From: Opisthocomus hoazin
Lineage: Eukaryota; Chordata; Aves; Opisthocomiformes; Opisthocomidae
Reading direction: 5' to 3'
DNA: 64,000 nt
NCBI RefSeq assembly: GCF_030867145.1
Contig: NC_134418.1
Coordinates: 56,085,682-56,149,681, forward strand
Shown here: positions 51,170-64,000 of the stretch, piece by piece
Layout: every line of letters begins with the position of its first letter
Numbering within the stretch: the first letter of the stretch is position 1
Position numbers and translations under genes: made by a program
The notes under the pieces: model-generated
What the model saw: the letters and a program-made list of their open reading frames with translations, nothing else
Databases searched by the model: none
Told to the model about the DNA's origin: nothing

Positions 51170-51818
51170 GAAATGTTCGCAGATATGAAGAAAAATGTTT
51201 TTCTTTGCTTAAATTTTCAGAGATATCAAATATCAACCTGTTTGATGATTGCAATAATAAAAGCCTTTATATGGCATAGAGTGAATATAATGTGTTAATA
51301 ATCAGAGTGCTGCAGCAGTAATGTGAATGAGAGACTTTCCAGAAAGGGGACAAGAGGAGCACCAGGTAAGCCCTCTGACTTGACAGTTTTAGTCTGCTTG
51401 TTTAAGAAGCACTTTCTCAAAGAAGGACAGGCTGAGGAGCAAGCTGCCTGCCTAACAGAAAAGAGTCTCTTATGCTTATGTGCTGACTTGGCACATTTGG
51501 CTAGGTATATTACAGAAGTGAAGACTAGAAGTTGAACATTTTTATAAAATATTAAATACTGGCAATCATACAGTAAGATTAAATATTTTTTAAATGTCTC
51601 TCAGAGTACTCAAATGAAAAATCAAGTGGGATGTTTATTATATGGCTAGATGTTTTGGCAATTCCATATCGAGAGTGTCCACAAACACAACTTATTTAAG
51701 AAATCGCAACAAGATAAAGAGCTATTACATGCATGCTGTCATTAGCACTTTCGTATTTTTAAAATCTGTATATCTATATTTTTAAACTGTCCTCACAGCA
51801 TCCATTTCTATATGCATC

Positions 51819-51824
51819 AATAAA
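51819..51824 (+). terminator. COL25A1: Candidate polyadenylation signal AATAAA
   Basis: AATAAA followed within about 20 bases by a T/G-rich stretch (ggtagt...ctttgttc), a plausible cleavage context. Unproven. Confidence 0.35.
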
Positions 51825-54800
51825 GGTAGTAGAACCTTTGTTCATGATTTCTTCGTTCAGGAAATAGTTATAGGCACTACTGTTAAGCGTTAGTCAAAAC
51901 TCGATTCTCCTTTAACTCCCTGGCACTGAGGCCCTGCTGAAGAAACACTTAAGCACCTTCATTCACTTTTTTTCCTGACTTGTGAAGTAATTTCTTTCTT
52001 TAGCTCCCGAGAGGTAGGAATACTTTTTTTTTTCCTGCAAATAATCTAACGTAAGCTTCTGTATTGTTCAATAGCATGAAAGGTCCATTCCATTTAAATG
52101 ACCATTGCTGAACAGCAGATAAACAATTTAATTTGACAGGCTAAAATACTTACATAGATTTGATATTAATATTTGCATCTCAAAGATTGACTTGAAATGA
52201 AATCTAAAAGTATCTAGAAAAGTTGCATGTTCAGTATGAGAAAAAAAAGAATTGGGTTTAATATTTCATCAAGAAAAGCACCCTGTGAAGACTTTGCAAC
52301 ATGTTTATTTTGTTTTAAAAGCAACTATTTTTAGTGCTAGTATATCTTCTTTCTTTTGATGGCAAAGCTACAATTTGAACCACCTGTGTGTTGTTGTATC
52401 TTTTAGTAGCATTCCTCAAAATAGATATGATTTGTTTTGTTTAGTTTCTGACAGGAGCAGTAGTTCCTCTACCAGTCTTTTCAGTTGTGGAAAAGTGTAG
52501 TGGTATTAGCCTACGCAGTTTCTACATCCCTGACTTTTTCAGGTATGATTAATTCTTGTTTCTTTGAGAGTTTTCAGTTTTTGTTTCGTACCAAGTTTTG
52601 TAATCATCTGTTACTCCAGTGTATCATAACCACATTGTGCAGAAGTCCTCCTACAGAAGCAGCAAGTCTGTGAAGCACTGTATGGAATATGTCTGACATA
52701 TATGGTCCTTGTCTTCATATTCATAGATTAGCTACGGGGAATCTTTCTTTCAGGATGCTTTGGACACTTTTAATTTTTTCCTGAGGTAAAGCATGAAAAG
52801 TTAATTCATGGAACAATGATACAATATATTTTTTTGATTTGTATTTTTATTTATTGCTGATTTTGATGTCACGTTCTGGTAGTGTAGCAAGGCAGAATGA
52901 CACTCTTCATCCAGCTGTTTATATATTCTTTTAGTCTACCGTGTAAGTAGTATGAATAAGTTTCAGAATGATCAAACCCATATGCCTGCACATGTGTAAA
53001 GTATAGAATTTAAAAAGGGAACGTTCTTAAGGTTGATGTACAGTGTGGAAAGTTAGCATTGGCTCCACTGAGCGTTAACACTCGCGGAAGAGTGTGCATG
53101 AGCATCAGTTACTCAGCAGAAGAGACGATGCAACCCCCGATGAGGCGAGCGGGCCTTTGGTCCGTGCAGGAAGGTGGTGTGGTGTAAGGCTGCCAGCCGC
53201 CTCGGGATCTGAGGTTTGGATCCTGGGTCCTGTCAGGGCTTAGAGAGAGTTGTCCCACTGGCGGCCGCAGAACTGGGATTGTAAACTCGGGTGCAGCTGG
53301 GCAAGGCTCTTGGCTTGGCTGTGCCTCCCTTTCCGCAGCAATGACACGGAGAGAGCGATGCGTCCTTCCCTTGCAAAGCGCCTTGAGCCATGCGGAAGGA
53401 CGGCGCCAGGTACTGCGCTTAGTAACAGGGGGAATATTACCAGCTTCAGCAGTGGGGTTTGGCCTAAATCTGGACCACTGCAGTGAGCAAAAACCGCAGA
53501 GATGCTCCAGGTCGGTTGAATGTCAGGGGGATGTTCAAGGCATGCAGAATCTGACCGTTCCGTTCAAATTTCCTGATCTCTGCTGCTTGACCCTCTTAAA
53601 TTACATTTTAAAATCTCTGTATTTTATCTAATGAGAGACCTAAATTTTCATACGTGAGTCATGCAAAACACTAATATCTGCGAAGGTAGTGGGCAAAAGA
53701 AAGTCTGATTTTAGTCATTGGAAAAAATGATTCAATTTCAGTGACCAGAATTAAAGCTAACAACTGATTGTTTTTTTTCTTTTCCCTTTCTGCAACTTGC
53801 TTTTATGGATCTGAATGTTGCTGTAATGTACAAATGAAGGTTTCTTGCACCCTCTGTTATTGAAGTATTTTACATGGTGGTTGGAGTCATTAAATGCTGT
53901 TAGAAACAAGTGCCTGCCACCATCATTTCTGACAGAATTTGAAAGAGATACTCCACAAAACAAGTGGAGTTTGATTTTGAATAAGCATTTGGAGTGTTGT
54001 TTTTGTTTCATTTTGTTTTTAAATGCATCCACTTACCAATGCTGCTTGGAAATTGAATTTTCTTTGGAAAACAGGGGGCCTTAACTTAACCTGGGACCGT
54101 TAGTGTTTTACTTGTTTCTATTTAAAAAAGAAATTGTATGAATTTCCCAGATACCATTGGTACTTGCACACTTCTCTGAAGTATTATGAAGAGTTGGGTT
54201 GGTGGAACGATGTTTTACATGTTGTTAACATATATGTGGATATTCTTATATTATTGTACATGTTTGGGAAAATATCACACAACTTTAAAAATGTTACTAA
54301 GATGTATGTATCTGACTTTTTCCTTTGGAAAATATTATATATTTTTATTTGTATTTTTTACTTTTTTAAGTTCCTCTATATGTGCCGTTATTTTTGTATT
54401 GCAAATGGTCTCATAAATGCAGTAGAAGAGATAAAAATACAAAGAAAAGTAATTTGGCAAGGATTACAATGCTTGGGGGGAAAAACACATGGGTCATTAT
54501 CATATTATCAATACTAGAAATATTTTGAGTGTCTTAGCACTGTAAATACGTCACAAGACTTCTTTTGACGAGTAGCGTAAAGAATTGCAAGGTTTTAATC
54601 ACCCATTTTAATTTGTTATTAATTACCAATTTCTTGTGGCCTCTGGTCCTGACTTAACTGAAACCAATCAAACAGCATGCTTTTGGGTTTATTATTAAAA
54701 TTTCTCCTTGTTTTTCAGTTGAATACTGTTTTGTTTTCTTTCAGTTTTGTACTTCGGGTTTTATTTCTTGCTTGTGAGAAGTTGATCTTCAGAATTATTT

Positions 54801-55000
54801 TTACACTATTTATGATTTATTTTCATAATGTAAAAAGTGTGAAATTATTAAAATATTAATCCAACCATTGGTGCTGATTTTGCATAGTTACAAAGTTCTC
54901 AGTGTTGGTCCAAAAATTTTCCTGGTCTGTCTGGATCGGGAAAAGTGTGTGCTGCGCTGTGCCAATCTGTAGGCTGAAATCTAGTGCAGGTCGTGCCAGT
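51825..55000. other. Distal 3' UTR or intergenic AT-rich sequence
   Basis: No coding exon is seen. It contains a probable MIR-like SINE (53170-53425) and, at 53.75-54.9 kb, very T-rich sequence with ATTAAA hexamers (for example 54847-54852) that could end a long COL25A1 3' UTR. Confidence 0.6.
53170..53425 (+). mobile_element. Probable ancient MIR-like (tRNA-derived CORE) SINE
   Basis: A patch richer in GC than its surroundings. The 5' part has ggtgtggtgtaaggctgcc and a B-box-like gaggtttggatcctgg. The 3' part has ctgtgcctccctttcc, then ttgcaaagcgccttgag and ggcgccaggtactgcgctta. The order and spacing match the MIR layout (tRNA head, then the stretch ending in an AAAGCGCTTTGAG-like block) as I remember it. 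Divergence is high, so the family name is tentative. Confidence 0.55.
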
Positions 55001-56910
55001 CAGTTGTCACAACCACACAAAAATCGGGGCCTTTGCAACACGTTCCATTTTCCTACAGTGTGCAATAAAAAAAACCCACCTCGGTCTTCCTATGCTCAGT
55101 ACGTCTCTTCGTTTTGACGTCAAGTCTGTTCAGTCATCTTTTCTAAACAGGCAGCACCGGCTATGGGCAGCCTCAAAAGTAAGTAACGAAGAAGCTTTGC
55201 TGCAAACCTTAGAGCCCTTCCTCGCTCCGCAAAAGCTGCAGGGATCCGTATATTAGCTAGAAGTCGAAACTATTGCTTAGGCAAGTCCACAAGCATCCTA
55301 GGATCCGAAGAAATAAAGCTGACAATCGCCAATCTCCCCTTTTTTAATACTGAAGGTACAAAATAAACCTGAACTGCTGAGAAATAAAGATGCACGCAGA
55401 CACAGTGTCTCGAGCAACAGTGCAAGCTCGAAAATGTCAAGGTCTGTTTTACCACAAATCCAGTCTGTTCAGAAAAGATGGAGCATAATAATTATTGCAA
55501 AGTTATGTGTTTTGAAGCCCCCTGGTCTAAGAAGGCACATTTTTCCAGGAGTATCCTTGAACAAAGGACTTCTTTTGAAAAATAAAACATTGGGCAGCAG
55601 CTGTAATCTCTTCAAAGCATTATTTAAATATTTGGGTTTTCTAAATCCCAAAATATTTCAGACAAACAAAACACTCCCCCTTGTTTCCCCTTCCTTCACC
55701 TCAAAAATGAACTCGCTCTAGGCTAAGAGAGAGAATGAGCACCGTGGGGGTTTGACCTCTACTCTTAACTCTTGGTAATCTCCATAAAATGTCCATTAAT
55801 CTTAGCTAGTTCTGTTTTAGACTTGGGGGGGGGAGCAAAAATAGCTGCACTGCCTTTCTTGGACTGTGCCCAGCATCCCCGAGGATGAAGCCTCCTGATC
55901 GCTGTGGTCACTCTCGGCCTTGTCTTCGTTCCAGCTTTCTCCTTCTCCTGTCGTAGAGGAGGGAAGGTGGTTCTAGATGCTGCTGCAGTTGTCCTGCCAA
56001 GAAACACCAAGCGTGTTCTGGACAATTCCTGCTGTTTTCCCTCTCAGTGCCATGGCTGCTCTGTTGTTAGCCGAGTCACCACAAGCATTCTGCCTACGGT
56101 GTACGTGGTTCTGGTAGCCGTATGGTAACAACCCATGCACTCTGGCAGCTGCTAGAGCGAACTGTGCGTGGGTTTCCCACTCAGTCCTTGCACTGCCTCC
56201 CTGTCACTGTTCAGTATCAGGCTCCCTCTGAAGTCAAACCGCAGCTAACCAATGTCCTACAGCCTTCACGTCCTGCTGCGCTCATGGGACATGGCTTTCC
56301 TCTGGCCTTCCCTCCTATCCAGATACCTCCTTCATAGCTTTGTGACATGCCAGAGCGCACGCAGGGCTGCATGTGAAACGCCCGCTGCTTCTCCCTCTTT
56401 TTTTTAAATGAAGCTTTTAATTAAATACTTAAAGGCCATTACTCACATCCAACTCTGCTTTATGGACTTTACTAAACCTGCTAATCCTTACCCGTTTGCA
56501 ACCAGGATTCTACAGAAGTCAAAAAATGCAACAGAATTGGCCTTTTATGTCCTCATCTCACCCAGCTTCACCTAGTGGTTCAATTATAATAACCACACAC
56601 AAACATTTAAAAACAAAAAGAACAAAACAAGGAGCTGACAAAGCATTCATGTTCCAGCAAATAGTAACAACTGCAACCAAATAAATATTAAAAGAAAACA
56701 AACAAAGGAATGACAAAACATATGGCATGTTCCGGCAAGCAGAGTCTTTCTGTCTTCCCAGGGTTACTCATTTGTCTTCTCTTCTGTTGGCTTCTGCTAA
56801 TTTCCAGGCGGGAGTACTCGCAGGGCACTCTCCTCTCCCTTCTTCTGGCTGCAGTAGAAAAATACAGTGCTTTTGGATTCAGCCTCAAAACTTGGAGCTT
56901 GGATGCTCCA

Positions 56911-57000
56911 TACATATGTACATATATATGTGTCTATATGCATATATATAAAAATATAGGCATAGAGATACATATATGCATGCATACAAATAGATATATG
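56911..57000. repeat. AT-rich (TACATA/TATATG) low-complexity repeat
   Basis: About 90 bases of alternating purine-pyrimidine sequence built from TA, CATA and TATG units. Simple repeat with no other signal. Confidence 0.8.
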
Positions 57001-58177
57001 TTCCCTGTAGTGCTGAGGAAAATAAGATACACAAACCTCCTTGGGGAGATCACAATCTGCTGGCGCAGTTGTACTCAAGCTGCTTTAGTTTGAGATCAAA
57101 GGTGGACACAGCTCCTGTCACAGGAACCACAATGCAGGTTTTTCGTGTGCTTACGCCAAGACAGAATGGTCAATGGCTAATAAATATCCTGATTATTTTT
57201 CTATGTGCAAGTTACAGTTGACTGTGTTTTCCAAGTGCCCACACCTACATTGAGCACTCACGAGCTCTTACTGGCATCACTTTTGGCTGGCTGCTCCCTC
57301 CTGGAGCTAACGTATACCTGGCAACTTTTTGTAAGCTTTTAGGAGCTCTTTTCTCTTTGGCATATTAAGATTGTTGTAAGGTAATTGATTCTGGCTGAGA
57401 TAAAACTGATAAAAACAAATATGGCCAAAAGAAAAAAAAATCTAAAATATGAACTCTCACTATTATATCAATCAGCTTGTGTCAGAAAGATGTGTATAGA
57501 ATAAATTTGCCATTTAAAAATCTGAAACTGCAAACACTACTGGTACATTCAGCACTGAAACAATTCTTGACAAAAATTATTCAGGACGCAGCAAGCATGC
57601 AAATGGCTCTGAAAAGCAATGCTGCCATGAAGCTCAGTAAGTAACATAATCTTACTCTTTTCTGCCTTCCCCGTGGCCTATTTGGACCCAATTAATAAAC
57701 CCTGCACTTGAGTGACTCGGGGGGCTGCTGGACCGATCACCCCATCATCTCGCAGGCGAGTCCCTTCCCCTTCTTCCCCTTTGAGAGTGAATGCAAGCAG
57801 CTGGCTATCCCCGAGAAGGTGCCAGCAGGTGCGGTTTGTCCATCTTTACCTTCCTGTACTGAAACAGATCTTGAGAACAGATGATTTTCCACTGACCATC
57901 TGTAACGGGTTTGCTTCTTAAGATGTACTGACAATACATTGTTTTTCAGAGGGACAGTAACGCCTTGGACAGTTAAACAGGGAGGCGAAGGCACCTTACT
58001 TGGACAGTTTGAATAGCTCTTAGAAATGTTTACTCCTTTTCATCATTCATACAGGGAGCCAGGCTGCTGGTGGCTCGTACCCTGCCAGGACAAAGCCCTT
58101 ATATAAGTGTGGGGAAAAAATTAATTTAAATGTTCAGAAAGCAAACAGAACAGGATGGAGAAAATAGTATTGTGTTT

Positions 58178-58221
58178 AAAAATAAATAAATAAATTAATT
58201 AATTAATTTTAAAAATTAATA
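58178..58221. repeat. AATA/ATTA simple repeat
   Basis: Runs of AATA turning into AATT units, then a T/A-rich palindromic stretch. Low complexity. Confidence 0.85.
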
Positions 58222-58350
58222 ATCTGTATATTATGGAGAAATAGCTGCTAGTATTTACTCCACAGTGTTGTGAGGGCAAGTGGAAGGAATCGGAGAGGTC
58301 TAAAGCAGCCAAGTGACAGGTGCAGGGTGTCTCTGCTAATCGGGGAGGGG

Positions 58351-58364
58351 ACACACACACACAC
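58351..58364. repeat. Short AC dinucleotide repeat
   Basis: Seven AC units after a G run. Short microsatellite. Confidence 0.8.
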
Positions 58365-59780
58365 CTCCTCTGCTCTACACCCGAGACTTGGCAGGCTTGT
58401 TCCTGCTGATGACATCAAAAGAGCGTGCAAGAAGTGTGAACCAAGAGGAAGGGGTATTTTCGTGATTGTTAAGCCTCTTTCCATGGCTGTGAAGGACAGA
58501 GAGGCAACTCCCCCCCTTCTAACAAGCTGCTTCAACTACCGCTCTGAGCTGTCCTGATGAAGTTCAGTATCGCTTCAAGCAGTTACTAATCTAGCTGTGA
58601 ACAAGCTTCTTTTTGCTAAATCTGGGAGAAAAAGCCCTGATACAAGCAAGGCTGGCTGCCAATGCGTGCTCGTAAAGGAGCAGAAGCACAGTAGCTTGTG
58701 TATCCTTTAAATCTCTTTGTGGTCCAGGGCTCCTGTGCGAGCAAGACCGGGCAGGTCAGCATGCACAGCTGAAATTTGTCAGCACTGGCGTTGCCAGAAG
58801 CCCACGAGCAGGGACAAGGCTGGGCTCGGCTCCAGCCAGGTGCAGGAAAAACATCGCTCCTGAAATGCCTTTGGACTCCCAACTCACATGGCTGCTGTTC
58901 ACTGCCTGGGCTCTAGCCTTTCCTTACATTACTGTTGCAAAGGGATTGCAATTAGGTCCGGTACATAACGCATACAACTTGAACTGCAGCTACCCTATGC
59001 TAAATATCATTCCCCAGCTTTCAGAGGCACGGGCAAAACGCAAAAGCGTCACAGACAATATTCCTGACAGGCTCTAGCCTGGGCTTGGTTTGGATGTTAG
59101 CAGATCTAAATGCCTGTTCTCGAGACCCATCAGTGAGTCTCACCTCTGCTTGTGCGATACTGCCTTAGCTTTGACAAGTCCCTCATGTTTTTTTAAGTCC
59201 ATGCCTCCTCCTGCCTGGACGAGGCACTGAAGGCACTGAGGCAGCTGCTGTCTCTGCTAGGGTATGGAGGTGCAGCTGCTGGTGCTGCACGGCTGTTTTG
59301 TTGGTTGGTGAGGCAAAGCGTCTGATGGAGCAGGAATGCGGGAATGTAAAAGCTACGGAGCTTCAAAATGAACACTGTCTGAAGAAGCTCAAGAAAACGC
59401 CTGTAGGAAAAGAAATTATTAGAGAAGCAGAAAGGTGGCTTACTGGCAGAGATATAAAAAAAGAGTAAAAACCAAGAGGTGCGTTTCTTCCATCTGCAAA
59501 ATTTGGGATGACTTACTGGATACTGAGCTAGAAAAGACAAGTATCATCATCACTGGAAGTTGTGTGGACTTACACATGCTCTCTGAAAAATCTTCCGAAT
59601 ACAGTGCTGCAGGTGGCACAGACGAGCTACAGATGGGGTAGCAGGGACGTGGGCGCCGGTTTTGCTGCTGTCTGCCCATGCAGCTCACAGAGCAGCCTGC
59701 AGACTAGGAGAGGATATATCCGTAGCAGGGAGGAGGTAAAGCTGAGGTGCTCCACCAGCAGCTTCACTTGCTGTTTTCAA

Positions 59781-60078
59781 CCAGACGTTTTTCAGTGGTG
59801 CCCAGCGACAGGACAAGGGGCAATGGGCACAAACTGAAGCATAGGAAGTTCCGTCTGAACATGAGGAAGAACTTCTTCCCTCTGAGGGTGACGGAGCACT
59901 GGAACAGGCTGCCCAGGGAGGTTGTGGAGTCTCCTTCTCTGGAGATATTCAAGACCCGCCTGGAAGAGGTCCTGTGCAGCCTGCTGTAGGTGGCCCTGCT
60001 TCGGCAGGGGGGTTGGACTAGATGACCCACAGAGGTCCTTTCCAACCCCAAACATTCTGTGATTCTGTGATTCTGTGA
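59781..60078 (+). mobile_element. CR1 LINE 3' terminal fragment
   Basis: Starts ccagacgtttttcagtggtg inside the ORF2 C-terminal part, stays in frame ([12 protein letters not shown] to CSLL) to TAG at 59987-59989, then has the short 3' UTR and three ATTCTGTG-type repeats. By eye it differs from the 3' end of the copy at 20-21 kb at about a dozen positions in some 280 bases, so the two belong to the same subfamily. It lies about 0.7 kb upstream of the ETNPPL promoter. Confidence 0.94.
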
Positions 60079-60519
60079 AATGCGATGCCTCTTGACATGA
60101 ATTCTGCCCTTCTTCCCCATGCAATTGTTCTCTCCTTTTCTCATGAGCTTTGATGTCCAGTGAGATGGTTATCAAGGGTAACCATGATGGAAGGCCACAT
60201 TTCAGCAAATCCTTCTGTATTGGGCGCTGTGGTTAGAAAGACATCATGCAACTAATCACATGTAGGTCCTGCCTCCACTGAAAAAGGGTGTACCAATGGA
60301 TCAGAGCACCAGGGCTAGAGCCCTATGCTACTTAGATTCATAAAAACACAGCAAAACCATAGCTCTTACTAATTCGCTCCGCTTTACAAGAAACGTGGAC
60401 ACTGGCTTTGATGGATGCGTGCATCTCGGTGTGCACTGACGAGCAGAGTCTGGGAGATAAGGAGCTGCGAAGGTCCGTGAATTACGACCCTAGTTTTGAT
60501 GAAATCAACGGCTCGGTGC
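60079..60519. other. Sequence upstream of the ETNPPL CpG-rich promoter
   Basis: Unique-looking, moderate GC, with no gene recognised. It leads into the GC-rich promoter region. Confidence 0.6.
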
Positions 60520-60790
60520 CCCCCACCCCACGAGGGTGCCCGTGGCAGCAGCGCTCCGACCACCGGCGGGACGGGGGCAAGGCGAGCAAGCCCCGGCCCG
60601 CCCCGGCTTCGCAGGCGTCTGCCGGTCCGCGTCGCCAGCAAACCCCGGCTCAGCCCCCGCCGGGCGGCAAACACGGCTGGGGGGGCGGGGGGGCCGAGCC
60701 GTCCCGGCGGGGACGGAGGGAGGGAGGGAGTGAGGCAGGCGGGGAGGAGGGGTTTGGCGGGGGCCGGCGCCGGCATAAGAGGCGGGGAGC

Positions 60791-60868
60791 CCGTGCCGTG
60801 CCGTGCCGTGCCGTGCCGTGCCGTGCCGTGCCGTGCCGTGCCGTGCCGTGCCGTGCCGTGCCGTGCCG
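60791..60868 (+). repeat. ETNPPL: Pure CCGTG pentanucleotide repeat in the ETNPPL 5' leader
   Basis: Fifteen uninterrupted CCGTG units plus CCG, ending 5 bases before the ATG at 60874. It is open in all three + frames because 5 and 3 share no factor; the frame of the ETNPPL start reads VPCRA repeats. The perfect array suggests recent expansion and likely length polymorphism, or an assembly-sensitive tract. Confidence 0.97.
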
Positions 60869-60873
60869 GCGGG

Positions 60874-63985
<3,112 letters not shown>

Positions 63986-64000
63986 GTAAGTACACAGAGT

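Larger units (their letters stand above)
48969..51824 (+). other. COL25A1: COL25A1 3' UTR (end uncertain)
   Basis: AT-rich sequence after the stop, with AATAAA hexamers at 51164-51169, 51256-51261 and 51819-51824. No downstream gene starts before 60.8 kb and AT-rich sequence continues to about 54.9 kb, so a longer UTR is possible. A 112-codon frame at 49721-50059 has no recognisable domain and is most likely chance. Confidence 0.5.
55001..59780. other. Intergenic region between COL25A1 and ETNPPL
   Basis: No gene is recognised on either strand. Many short frames exist, none with a known domain, conserved-looking repeat or splice-flanked exon. It contains an AT microsatellite (about 56911-57000), an AATA/ATTA run (58178-58221) and an AC run (58351-58364). 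Confidence 0.6.

Noticed and set aside
51341..51370. Collagen-like GTRGAPGK reading with an ag...gtaag frame after the COL25A1 stop
   Set aside because: The implied exon would be 23 nt and not phase 0, it lies 2.4 kb after the stop in probable 3' UTR, and only two triplets match; chance.

Overview
The window is vertebrate nuclear DNA, almost certainly from a bird. It carries several CR1 LINE copies ending in degenerate 8-base repeats of the ATTCTGTG or AATCATAG kind, which is typical of avian genomes. Its genes are split into very short exons, and the gene pair and orientation (COL25A1 then ETNPPL, both on +) match the mammalian 4q25-type neighbourhood as I remember it. The species cannot be named from the sequence.

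Region 1 (about 1 to 52-55 kb) is the 3' half of COL25A1, the transmembrane collagen XXV (CLAC-P). I could place 22 exons, all on +. They are in-frame, nearly all begin with a whole Gly codon, have AG/GT borders and range from 24 to 87 nt. In order they give the end of one collagenous domain, a short non-collagenous linker (ending in a 24-nt microexon that I located by matching the known linker peptide), a long second collagenous domain, two tandem C-terminal exons that both end in LDAPC-x-L, a tail exon ending PGCWQK, and a terminal exon whose first three bases are the stop codon. If every exon is joined the window codes for 382 residues, or 353 without the first of the two tandem exons. The first 10.5 kb is intron. 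The 3' UTR starts at 48969 and its end is uncertain.

Region 2 (about 55 to 60.5 kb) is intergenic, with simple repeats and a CR1 3' end. Region 3 (about 60.5 kb to the end) is the start of ETNPPL, ethanolamine-phosphate phospho-lyase. It has a GC-rich promoter, a pure CCGTG repeat (15 units) ending 5 bases before the start codon, and exons 1 to 4, which reach the PLP-binding SGSEAN motif. The rest of the gene lies beyond the window.

Repeats: a 2.1-kb antisense CR1 at 40777-42877 has a reverse transcriptase frame broken by only two stop codons. A 1-kb sense CR1 at about 20.0-21.0 kb has an unbroken RT C-terminal frame. Shorter CR1 pieces lie at about 23.3, 25.0, 39.0-39.4 and 59.8-60.1 kb, and there is a probable old MIR-like SINE at about 53.2-53.4 kb. 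The two genes have no evident shared pathway; their adjacency is conserved synteny.
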